From Poecilobothrus nobilitatus (taxonomy: Eukaryota > Arthropoda > Insecta > Diptera > Dolichopodidae), in NCBI GenBank assembly GCA_947095535.1, contig OX352772.1, positions 220,019,488 through 220,083,487 of the forward strand: 64,000 bases of DNA, written 5' to 3'. A program made the translations under genes and the position numbers. Below the pieces are notes generated by a model that did not search any database, was not told the origin of the DNA, and saw only the letters and a program-made list of their open reading frames with translations. Below, piece after piece: positions 22,756-33,075 of the stretch. How positions within the stretch are numbered: position 1 is the stretch's first letter; each line of letters begins with the position of its first letter.

Positions 22756-24532
22756 CGAGGAAAAATACAGTTGCCTTTGTCAACTCTTAGATACCCGTAC
22801 GACCCGTTAGTATGCCTATCACTCTGCTTATAATATTATTTTTTTAATTTTTTAGTATTTTAAAATAATTTGGGTGAAATTTTATAATTTCTAGAACTGT
22901 GGGTTGTACATATATTCAAACTATATGTTTATACATTCTTCAAAAGCAGATTCTAACCTTCCGAATAACGATTATCTATCTAACTTTTCCAAATATGCTA
23001 TAGTACCATTTAATATTAAGCGGCAAATGTATAATGCCTAAGTTTAATAATTTATACTATACATATGTATAAATTATTTATCGTACGCTATAAAAAATGT
23101 GAAGAATTGACTTTTCTGGAATTTGAGGAGCTGTAAGTCCGGAACCCTATATAATTTAAAAAAACCCGTTAACATACGTAAAAATATATTATTAAACCTT
23201 TAATTTTCATGTCTTGCCGAGGAAAAATTTTTACAGGTGCTTAAGTTACAGGTGCCTGAAAATAGCAAATTTTCAATTTTTGAGGAATAATAACTCTTAA
23301 AGAAGGGGCGCTACCAAAAAATGAGGAAACTTATACTAATTCTAAAAGTTCTTTCTTGTCTCAAAATTTCAGGTTCCTATCTCAAAACGTGCCGGAGTTA
23401 TGAAAAAAGAAATATCATGCAAAATTTGGTTTTAACATAACGGTAAATTTAAATAGTATATTACAAACTATTGCATAATTTTGATATTGTATTATGGAAA
23501 TAACAAAAATTCCGGTCTTCTAGTGTTTTTAGATTGTAAAACTACTACACAGAACCTGAGATATATACATCTGAATATAGGGGTTTTTTTAAATTTTGGA
23601 GGGCTGTAACTTAGGAACCCTATACAATTAAAAGAAACCATTAACACACGTACAAATATATTACTTAAAAAAACCCGTTAACATACGTAAAAATATATTA
23701 TTGAACCTTTAATTTGCATGTCTTGCTGAGGAAAAATTTTTACAGGTGCCTAAGTTACAGGTGCCCGAAAATAGCAAATTTTCAATTTTTGAGGAATAAT
23801 AACTCTTAAAGAGGGGCGCTACCAAAAAATGAGCAGACTTATACTAATTCTAAGAGTTCTTTCTGCTCTCGAAATTGCAAGTCCCTATTTGAAAGCGTTC
23901 CGGAGTTATGAGGGTAGAAAAATCATGCAAAATTTGGTTTTTATATAACGGTAAATTTAAATACTAAATTTAAAAAAATTATACAATTTTGATACTAATT
24001 TATAAATTTTAAAAAAATACCTGTCGAATGACGTTTTCTGATTGAAAAAATTTGAAGTAGAACATGAGACATATGCATTTAAAAATAGGGCTTTTTAAAA
24101 GTTTGAGGAGCTGTAGCTCCGTAACGGATGGGGTTATAAAAAAAAGTTGTAAATTATAAAATTAATATTTTTATGTTATCTATCAGCAGTTAAAATTTCA
24201 TGTCTCTTTTTTTTAAAAAAAAAATGTGGGGATCTAAAAGTTAGGTGTTCGAGAGCTACCCGAAGTTGTGGTCGGATCTCAACCAAAAAAATAGGGAACC
24301 TACAAATTGTTGTAAGAATATTTTGTGTTCATTTCAAGACTCTAGCTTTCTTAGTTTTTGAGTTATCTTGTTGACGGACTGACGGATGGACGGACGGACA
24401 AAGCTCAATCGTCTTAGAATTTTTTTCTGATCCGGTCCATACCTTTGAAGGTATATCTAGCTAGCTTATTTCGAGGTGTTACAAACGAAGGAGCAATTTT
24501 AATATACCCGATCCTTATCGTACGGGTATAAT
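22756..24532 (-). mobile_element. DINE-like Helitron, copy H1
   Basis: Read on the minus strand it starts with TTATACCCGTACGATA...GGATCGGGTAT. It goes on through TTTGTAACACCTCGAAATAA, 'AGCTAGATATACCTTCAAAG' and a (GTCC)n run (24381-24401), and ends at CTCG (22756) after GTATCTAAGAGTTGACAAAG. The interior differs from copies H2-H5: it carries blocks shared with E1 and E2 ('CATAACTCCGGCACG'), with a partial internal duplication at about 23160 and 23668. Non-coding. Confidence 0.82.
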
Positions 24533-25209
24533 AATAAGTGTACATACAAAAAAAATTAGTTTTGCACTTTTAAGCACTTCAATAAATATGCTCCCTTAAA
24601 ATTTTTAATACCAAACAAAAATAACAACAAAGAGAAAAAAAATTCCGCTCAAATAAAAAAAATTATAAAAATATATAGGTACTTACAAAATACATATTTA
24701 CATATATACGAACATTCATTAAAAAAAAAATCATTTAAAAGCATGCATATATTTTTATTTTTTATGTATACATATGTGCCTATTTGCACTATTTGCCAAT
24801 GGATTTCTATTTCAACTTCTTTTCTCTGTTGTCTTTTTTACTCAACTTTATACTATAGTATACAATACAGTCACAGAAAATATCCCAGCTAATGTATAAT
24901 ACTATAAGCAAATTTGGATGTTTCGTGTGATTTTATTTATTATTTAAATACCCAGTCGGAATTTTAACAACTAGTTACCGAAAATACTAGTTCTAGAAGT
25001 AGTTACTGGCAACTAGTAACAGAACTAAAGAACGAATCATTTTAAATTATTACATATTTTGTCAATTAAGAACTAGTTCATTTTAGATTGCATTTCTAAT
25101 AATCTACAAATAATATTTTGTAGGCGCCACAAATCCTTTGTTGTCTAGCGGTGCGATTTAATTTTGAATTTTGTCAGTTTAAAAGTTTTGCTTGAATAGT
25201 GAATAGTGA

Positions 25210-26512
25210 ACCAGTGTGGCGATAGCGGTGAATGTTCACAAAGCATTTTGAGCATTCGCCGTTCAAAAAATTTTATAAAAATCGAAGTAAGTATTTTAGT
25301 CAATTACCATTATATTCTTATAAAAATTAACTATAAACTATTTTTAGGATAAAGAGTCAACTGATGAAATTCCGCCCAGTCCTGAGTGCGACTCTAAAAA
25401 ACAAGGTAGAATGTTAACCAACGGTTTTTAAAAGCGCACATTTCCAAAACTCAATACAAACTGTTTAGAAGTGTGACTTACACAAAAATTTGAAAATTTC
25501 ATGTAATAAGAAAAAATGTGAAAATAGGACATTTTTGAAATTTTGAGGGGCCGTAATTCCGGAATCCTATATAACTAAGAAAAGCCGTTAACACACGTAA
25601 AAATATATTATTGAAGCTTTAATTTTTATGTCTTGCCGAAGAAAAATTTTTACAGGTGCCTAAGTTACAGGTGCCTAAAAATAGCAAATTTTCAATTTTT
25701 GAGGCGTAATAACTCTTAAAGAGGGGGTGCTACCAAAAAATTTTCTGAGGAAACTTATACTAATTCTAAAAGTTCTTTCTTGTCTCAAAATTTCAAGCCT
25801 CTATCTGGAAGCGTGCCGGAGTTATGAAAGTAGAAAAATCATGCAAAATATGGTTTTCACATAACGGTAAATTTAAATAGTGAGTTACAAAATATCACAT
25901 AATTTTGATATTGTTTTATATAGATAATAAAATTTTCAATCTTCTGGCGGTCTTAGATTGCAAAACTATTACGCAGAGCCTGAGATATATACATCTGAAA
26001 ATAGGGCTTTTTCGCAATTTTGAAGAGCTGCAACTTTGGAACCCTTTACAACTTAAATAAACCTTTAACACACGTAAAAATATATTACTGGAGCTTTAAT
26101 TTTTATATCTTGCAGAAGTAAAATGTGTACAGGTTCCTAAGTTACAGGTGTTTAAAAATAGCAAATTTTTAATTTTTAAGCCCTAATAGCTCATAAACAG
26201 GGGGTGGTCCAAAAAAATTTTCTGAGCAAACTTATACTAATTCTAAAAGTTCTTTCTTGCCTCAAAATTTTTAATCTTTAATGGTGTAGAAGTTTTGTAA
26301 ACAGAGGGACGGACGGACGGACGGACGGACAGAGTGAAACTAATAAGCACATTTTTTCAAAATTTTTTTGGAAATGTGCTAAACAGGAGATATAGCTAAA
26401 ACCATTTATTATTTTAAAATTTCATTTGCATTTTGTTTTTTTTTTAGGAAAAAGAAGCATGGAAAAACAGGAAGGCGGAATTAAATTATATTTATTATTT
26501 AAATTAGTTTAA
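25210..26512 (+). CDS. Putative small three-exon gene of the TIR element
   Basis: Exon 1 ends at 25286; intron 25287-25347 (GTAAGT...TTTTTAG). Exon 2, 25348-25405, reads 'DKESTDEIPPSPECDSKKQ'. Intron 2, 25406-26447, ends with a strong polypyrimidine tract and TTTAG. Exon 3, 26448-26512, closes with TAA. The frame is continuous across both junctions (phases 0 and 1), but no ATG is visible upstream in that frame, where TAG TGA precedes it, so the start lies elsewhere or is lost. The peptide is short, acidic then basic, and unrecognised. Intron 2 is filled by a nested element. Confidence 0.35.
25399..26381 (-). mobile_element. Non-autonomous GTCC-repeat element, copy E2
   Basis: Inverted relative to 9767-11066. 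On the minus strand it starts TAGCACATTTCC with the AAATGTGCT palindrome partner, then a (GTCC)n run (plus-strand GGAC repeats at 26313-26331), and it ends GTTAACATTCTACCTTGTTT. The body shares 'ACATAACGGTAAATTTAAAT' and 'CTTAGGAACCTGTACA'-type blocks with E1. It is shorter than E1 by about 300 bp. Confidence 0.78.
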
Positions 26513-27221
26513 GTTTATAGTTATTTAAGTTAGTTAGTAATTTAAGTTATAGTTTAAGTTAGTTAGAAATTTTTAAAAATAAAGTATACCATAAAATTAT
26601 TTTTTATTATAAATTAAATTCATTAGATTATTAAATTCATATAAATTAAATTCATTCATTGAAATTATTCAACAAAAGAAAACAAAAAAATTGACTTAAA
26701 AAAAGCTTATTGACTTATTTAATGCTTTTTGAAGGAATGTATTAAATTAGAATACAGTATTTAAATACATTTCTATAAAGGAATATATTTGTGTAGATGT
26801 CTAGTACCTACCTAATATTTTTTTATCTGCTAAAACTATTTGAAAATTGAATAATTTTAAAATATATTCACAACTAATTCCTTCTCACCAGTTAAGTAAC
26901 TAGTTGTCAGTAATGAGTAAGATAAATACTTACTTTACTCTAGTTCTGTAACTAATTTTAGGTAATGTGTTCAGCGACCAATTTTTTCTCATCAGTTAAG
27001 TAACTAGTTGTCAGTAATGAGTACGATAACTACTTACTTTACTCTAGTTCAGTAACTAGTTCTAGGTAATGCTGCACGGAGGTGATTAATTACCGCCAAT
27101 GACATCGTATGTTGAATGTAATGCTAAATTTACATTATGAGTAATGCGTTAGGTAATGGATTAATTATTACCTGTAATCAGTTCTTTAAGTAGTGCGGAA
27201 TTGGTCCGATTTTTTACTGGG

Positions 27222-27688
27222 TATATACTAAAAATATCAACACAATTGCACGAAACATCCCAATGGGATGTTTCAAAATCGTAAACAATTGCTTAATATT
27301 TTTGTTCTATGTGAGTTCTCTATATAGTATAGTTTCTTTATGATAAAATATATATTATGTACGATATGAATTTCTCATTTCACTATTAAACAATGCATTT
27401 TCCATAAATCTGTCTGCGTACTTTCCTGACTAATTTCTCTGGCTATTTTTTTTTTGAGAGAAAAGAGTAAAATTTCACGTTTTTCTCATTTTATTGTCAT
27501 TTGTAAGGAAAAGTACACAGACAGAAAACTGACTAAAAATGTTATAGTTGACACTTCACACTTGCAATTGATATATAATGTTTACTGTTTAGTTGAAATT
27601 ACAATTGACAACAATAAGGTTGTAGTTTTTTTTTTTCAGGTTTTTTTTTTAAATTCAATTGTGTTAAATAAATTATGTATTATTAAAA
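27222..27688. other. Gene-free spacer before the Harbinger pseudogene
   Basis: AT-rich, with a short palindrome around 'CATCCCAATGGGATG' (27259-27273). It may hold the promoter and 5' terminus of the Harbinger element; no terminal inverted repeat was found. Confidence 0.4.
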
Positions 27689-28972
27689 ATGGAAAAAGAA
27701 GTAATGGAAATGCTTGATAGTGATTCAGAAAGTAGTAGTAGTGAGATCGAAACAAGTTCTAGCAGTGATTGAGATGTAGAGAAAATGGAGTTATATTTTC
27801 AACAAGAACTCTAAGAATTGGTATTTGGGTTTTCATTTAATAAAAATAAAAGATGGTGCGTACCACATTATTTCGAAGAAATTGTGCCATCGTACAAAGA
27901 CGAAGAATTTGTTCGTCATTTTCGTATAAAAAGAGAATTGTGCAATGATTTAAGTACCAAATTTGAGATGTCGAATGAATTTAAAAAATTACGAGTAGAT
28001 AAACGTGGCCCAGCAGATAAACAGCTTGCAACATTTTTATGGTTTGCTGGTCATGAATGTTGCAGTTTTAGAGATTTGGCTAATCGGTTTGATATGTCCC
28101 TGTTTGCAGTAGGTAAAGCCTTGGACAGAGTTATCCAGAGTCTCCAGTGTGTAGTCTTGGACCAAATGTTATAAAATGGCCAAATGAAGAAAAAAAAAAC
28201 TACTTCAGACTTCTTTTTACGTGAAAAAGGTTTTCCAAATGTAATAGGTAAACTAATACAATTATTAATTTTAAAATATACATACATATTACAAATATAC
28301 GACTTTTTTAGATTCAATTGACGGAACTCACATAAAAATAGATCCACCAGCTTCCAGGAAAGACGATTATATTGACAGGAAAGGAGTAGTCAGTCTTTGC
28401 TTGCAAGGTATTTGCAATGAAGATAGGAAGTTCATTTCCGTATTTGTAGGTTATCCGGGGTCATGCCACGATAGTTGGGTGTTTCAGAATTCATTCATAT
28501 ATCCGAAACTGAAAAGTCTTTGTGGAAGTAATTGTTTTTAATTATATTGTTTGCATTTTTAAAACGTTTTTTTTTATTTGTAGATTATTATTTATTGGGC
28601 GATTCAGCGTATCCCTGCTCAGAATATTTAATGACACCTTATAAAGATAATGGCCACTTAAGCAGAGCTCAAAAAAAGTACAATAAAAAATTAAGCACAT
28701 GTCGAGTAATTATTGAGCACACATTTGGCATATTGAAGCATCGATTCAGGCAATTGTATTATTGCAAACTAAGAGGCATTCCTAAACTTTGCGATTTTAT
28801 AGTTGCCTGCTGCATATTACACAATTTAGCAGATAAAAATGATTTTAATTTTGAAGAAACGGAGCCTTTACTGCAAAGCGAGGTACAAAATGAAGATATT
28901 CTAGAAGAAACTGGAAAAGAAATCAGAGATAGACTTTGTAGTGAATTAAATTTTTTGAAGTTTTTCTTTTGA
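27689..28972 (+). pseudogene. PIF/Harbinger transposase (DDE_Tnp_4), two introns
   Basis: Cut-and-paste transposase. ATG at 27689 opens an acidic, Ser-rich leader, then a helix-turn-helix-like region ('CCSFRDLANRFDMSLFAVGK', about 28055). The DDE domain shows 'SIDGTHIKI' (first Asp, about 28316), 'YYLLGDSAYP' (second Asp, about 28590) and 'RVIIEHTFGILKHRFRQLYY' (Glu, about 28705). Two short introns fit: 28248-28311 (GT...TTTTTTAG) and 28528-28583 (GT...TTTGTAG); removing them keeps the DDE frame. Breaks: TGA at 27770, TAA at 27812 and frameshifts around 28160-28200. All three catalytic residues remain. Length is normal for the family. Confidence 0.9.
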
Positions 28973-29400
28973 AAAAAAGTTTTTGTATTTCTATTATTTT
29001 TAACTTTTTATTAAAATTTTTTTTATAAATTTATATTTTTGAAATTTGTTTTGTTATTTAGTTTTTTCTTAATAATTCTCGGAGAAGTTCCATTTTCTGG
29101 TTGTCCCTTTCTTCTCGTTTTTTTTCTTTTTCTGCACGCTGCTTTTCTCTTGCTTCTCGTATTTTATCCCTCTTTTCCTCTTTTTTTCAAGCAAATTCAA
29201 AAAGCGTTACCTGCTATCTTGCATTTCGGTTAGCATATCGACTATTTTACTTTGATCAGCATCCATTTTTTCTTTATTTTTTTAATTTTAAACCTCTGAA
29301 TTTTATCACCACAAAAAATTTAAATTTTTCAAAAAGCAACCACTCAATACGACAATTGAACTGAATGTGAAATTTATTTATAACAACATTAAACATCTAA

Positions 29401-29554
29401 AGTGCGTTTTGTTTCTTACTCGTTTCAAAATGTCCGGAGTAGCCATATTGAAGCAACAATGGCGTAAGTAAGAAACGACAAGCACTTACAACAGTAAATA
29501 CTTAAAATGGCTGGAGTAGCCATTTTGAAATGAGTAAGAAACGAAAGTTTTCAC
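29401..29554. repeat. Inverted repeat, arms of about 46 bp
   Basis: Left arm 29401-29446 (AGTGCG...GTTTCTTACTCGTTTCAAAA) pairs with right arm 29507-29554 (CATTTTGAAATGAGTAAGAA...CACT). The spacer is 60 bp and holds a third 'GTAAGTAAGAAACG' word. Short foldback or MITE remnant. Confidence 0.65.
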
Positions 29555-30354
29555 TTCGAGAGCAAAGTTAACTCAAATATTACAAAGTTAAAAAGGTCAA
29601 ACTGTCAAAGTCTTATTAAGTATCATTATTATATTATTATTTAAAATTTTTATATTAAATTTACATATTGAAATACTTGTAAACGAAATCGTTCAATTGA
29701 ACTATACTTAAAATAAAATTTAATTTTAAGGCTCCATTATTTGTTTGTAATAAATACGTGTTATAAACGAAATCGCATAAACTGCACTCAGCGTAAGAAT
29801 GAAACTCACTCTGTTAAAATACATTTTTTTGACATTTAAAAACTTTATAAAATTTATAAAGTTTTTGCCCGATAAAATTTTCCTGGCTAAAACTTTATAA
29901 AAACTTTATAGGGGAAGTGTGTCACGTGATCAAAAATATAGATAGAGAAATAGTCACTCTCAGTACGCAGACAGTTTTCGGGCTAAAAATTTATAAAGTT
30001 TTACATTTTTTGTAAAGTTTTTGAGTATGCAGACAGACCTAATATATATGTATGTATGTATATTAACATGCAGTTAAATTATGATTAATAATTACCAAGT
30101 TATATCTATTGGTAATAAGTATAATTAAACCAAACTATTCATTAACGTAAACCTAATGCAATTTTTTACATATACCAAATCAAAAAAAATCCATTAGTTA
30201 AAAGAGATGTAACATTTTATAGTCACGTGGTTATTGCATTTACTTGTAAATTGTGATAGATACATACATATACCAAATATAATATAAACGATATATGTGA
30301 TGTGTAAATGAAATGTAAATGAAAAAAACACAAATTTCAAGTTTTCTTGAATGT

Positions 30355-30486
30355 GTATAGTTGTGTAGATATATTTATTTACGGTTGAGAGTGCATACTT
30401 GTGTAGATATTTATTTATATACGATTGAGTGTGAATACTTGTTTAGACATTTATTTATATTCGGTTGAGTGTGTATACTTGAATAG
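30355..30486. repeat. Short tandem repeat, three units of about 47 bp
   Basis: Units share 'ACTTGTGTAGATATTTATTT', TATA and 'CGGTTGAGTGTG', with substitutions. Non-coding. Confidence 0.65.
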
Positions 30487-30825
30487 GTTTAGGAAAAAAA
30501 ATTTTTTTCTAAATTTTGTAAACAAATATGCGGATATTATGTATGTACATATATATTGTGTTCATAATATGTTTTATCTTCAGAAAGAAATATTTAGTAA
30601 TATGTATGTGTACATTGTGTACATTTTAATTTTTTTTTCTTTTGGATTAATAAAAGTTATAAACATTGTGAATCATTTTGCAAAATTTTTTTTCTTTTTT
30701 TTAATTGTTGTTGCTAACATATCATATTTCTATTTGGGTCATTTAAGTTTGTGTTTTACATTTTCTTAAATATTAACTGTATAAATTAAAAAAAAAAATA
30801 AAAAAAGAAAAAAAAAAAAAGAAAT

Positions 30826-32307
30826 ATGTATAATCAAATTAATAAAAATCAACATAAATGCAATGCCGTACTGTGTACTATTACAGATTCCAAAACTGAA
30901 CTCTTTGTTTGTAATGGGATCTGTAACAGAAAGTTTCATGGAGTTTACATTAATGCCCCTAAAGGTTGGCAATCATGCTCCTTGTTCATCTCGCATCATT
31001 TCCTTTGCGACAGTTACTTGGATTTGAACCAGAAAACTAAAATACTTAAAGATTAGTTGATGAGTTGCTTGAAGGATATTATGAATGAATGTAAAGGTTC
31101 ATCGGCCAAAGCAGTTGATGCGTTAAAAAATAACTCGTTGTGTTTTAACGATTTGGCTAAAAGCCATGATAATTTTAATCAAACGCTTTCCAGTTTCCTG
31201 TCTGGTTGTGAAAAACATTTAAAAAAAGATTTTACTGATCTTTTTAATGACTTAAAAAGTAAACTTCTCTCAGCAACATCAAATGAGCTGGGTGGCATTA
31301 GTGATGACATTAATAATCTTAAAGACGATTTAACCCGTATGAAATTATCCCTTCATACTATGGGAATAAAGGAACAATTATCAAATTGCAATAAGGAAAT
31401 TCAATGCGAGTCAATTAACAATATATGGAATTATCAAGCAGTACGGATATATCGAACTCTGTTCCAAAAAAAAAACTCATAGAAAGTAAGAAACGGGATT
31501 CACCACCTACCTCATCAAGGGAAATAAAATCCGGCTCTACTAATTTTCATACTATAAAGGTAAAATCGAAACCAAAAAAAAAAACAGAAAAAAAACTCAA
31601 AAAAGTAGATTTCTTACTTCCTGCCTCAACAAAGCACACAAATTCCAGCTCTACCAGTGATAGTCACCTGCTTTATTTTTCAAAGTTTCCAGCCAGATCA
31701 AATACAAAAAGTATTAGTAAGTTGTTAATTGATAAATTTAATTGTAGTAATATTCATGTTACAAACATTACACCTAAAAATTTAAAATACCAACCCAAAT
31801 ACAAATCTTTTAAAGCTATGGTACCTAAATCTAAAGTTAATGTAATAACGAACACAAAAAATTGGGGTAAAGGTACCTTAATTCAAAATTTTCACAGAAA
31901 AAATCACTTCTTTTAAATCCTTTTGCCACTTCCTCTAACAAAGTTAATGTACATACTCAGACATTATCAAACTTACAACACAATAACACTGATTCTGTTT
32001 AATCTAGTAACAATTTTACTTTACGTAAACTACCTCTTTATAAAAAGCACTGTCTACTTCCCACATTTAATAAATTCACAAATTTGTCAAGTCAATTTCT
32101 CATATTACCAATTAATACAGATAATGATGATAATGACAATATCGATGATAATTGTATTAATGTTGTTAGTAGTATTAGTAATAATTACAGTAATAATAAT
32201 GACAACATTAATAATAATAATAATAATGATAATAATAATAATAACGATAATAATAATAATGATAATAACGTATAATAATAATAATGATAATAACAATAAT
32301 AATAATA

Positions 32308-32338
<31 letters not shown>

Positions 32339-33075
32339 TAGCAATAGTAATAATAATAATAATAGCAATAATAATAATAATGATGATAATGACAGTATTG
32401 ATCTTGATAGCATTAATGTTGTTAACAATAATAGTAATAACAATATAATAATAATAAAAATTGTAATAATAATAATGATAATAACAGCAATAATACATTA
32501 GAATTAAAACAAAAAATATAATCTTTATTTGATATAAAACTTAACATTTCTAACACATATTCAGATAACTCTTGAGTAATAGTAATAATGCTAATTCTAT
32601 GATTAATAATAAAACTATTATTATTCATAAGTATGATAATTTTATTAAAGGACCGTTGGCTCCCCAAACAAATGATAATACTTTTGTTCTACCTTTACTG
32701 CCACCAATAGTTAGAATGACTAAAAAATCGTTAAATGAACAAGATAAAATGTATGCCCTCTCAAGATTAAGAGATGAAAGAATATATAATCTTATGAGAT
32801 TATACCTCTCTTACTTGCATGACGATTCCTATAATTGTGTTATCGAGGGAAAAACAAAGTCTACCGTTTTAGAACTTTTACATAATGAAGAGCTTCCAAA
32901 GAATTATAAAGCTCTTTATTACCTCTTTGTAAACTATCATGAGTCTATTGGCGTGCCCATTAAAATGATGCAAGAAAACTTAAAAGTCTTTCGTAATTAT
33001 TGTAATAGTAACTACCATAATCAATTACAGCGATCGAGAGAAAATTATAATAAATTTTTTCTTGCCAAAAGTTAA
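30826..33075 (+). pseudogene. LINE ORF1 with N-terminal zinc finger, RRM-like middle, microsatellite and C-terminal block, copy C
   Basis: From ATG 30826: a Cys-rich PHD-like finger ('CNAVLC', 'FVCNGICNRKFHG'), then a coiled-coil-like helical segment (31057-31420, e.g. 'KSKLLSATSNELGGISDDIN'). Next is a Lys/Ser-rich linker and an RRM-like region ('LLYFSKFPARSNTKSISKLL', about 31669). 32110-32490 is a trinucleotide microsatellite. The C-terminal block, 32572-33075 (LPPIVRMTK, YALSRLRDERIY, 'RLYLSYLHDDS', GKTK), is shared with copy A. Breaks: stop at 31054, frame changes near 31430-31480 and at the microsatellite. ORF2 overlaps its end by 14 bp. Confidence 0.82.
32110..32490. repeat. Imperfect AAT/GAT/AAC trinucleotide microsatellite
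   Basis: About 380 bp of ATAATAATA-type repeat with interspersed GAT, AAC, AGT and AGC triplets. It stays open in several frames on both strands only because it lacks stop triplets. It sits inside LINE ORF1 between the RRM-like region and the C-terminal block. Confidence 0.9.

Larger units (their letters stand above)
24951..27221. mobile_element. DNA-transposon-like unit with CCCAGT...ACTGGG ends
   Basis: Ends CCCAGTCGGAATTTT (24951) and, inverted, CCCAGTAAAAAATCGGA (27221), flanked by TA on both sides. Subterminal regions are rich in AACTAGTTAC/GTAACTAGTT words in both orientations. A 105-bp tandem duplication lies near the right end (about 26881-26985 and 26986-27085, sharing 'AGTTAAGTAACTAGTTGTCA'). 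Inside are a small spliced ORF and a nested E-type element. The superfamily is not determined: no transposase signature. The termini could instead be the inner part of a larger unit, because an inverted GGATGTTTCGTG word lies just outside both ends. Confidence 0.5.
28973..30820. other. Gene-free stretch with small inverted and tandem repeats
   Basis: No coding signature. It holds the inverted repeat at 29401-29554 and the tandem repeat at 30355-30486 (separate entries). It also holds an AAACTTTATAAA-rich region at 29835-30025, where 'AAAATTTATAAAGTTTT' occurs repeatedly around GTCACGTGAT. A purine-rich run (30788-30823) precedes the LINE. Confidence 0.5.

Noticed and set aside
32110..32490. 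Asn/Ile/Leu-rich proteins on both strands
   Set aside because: Open only because the trinucleotide repeat lacks stop triplets; no start context or family.
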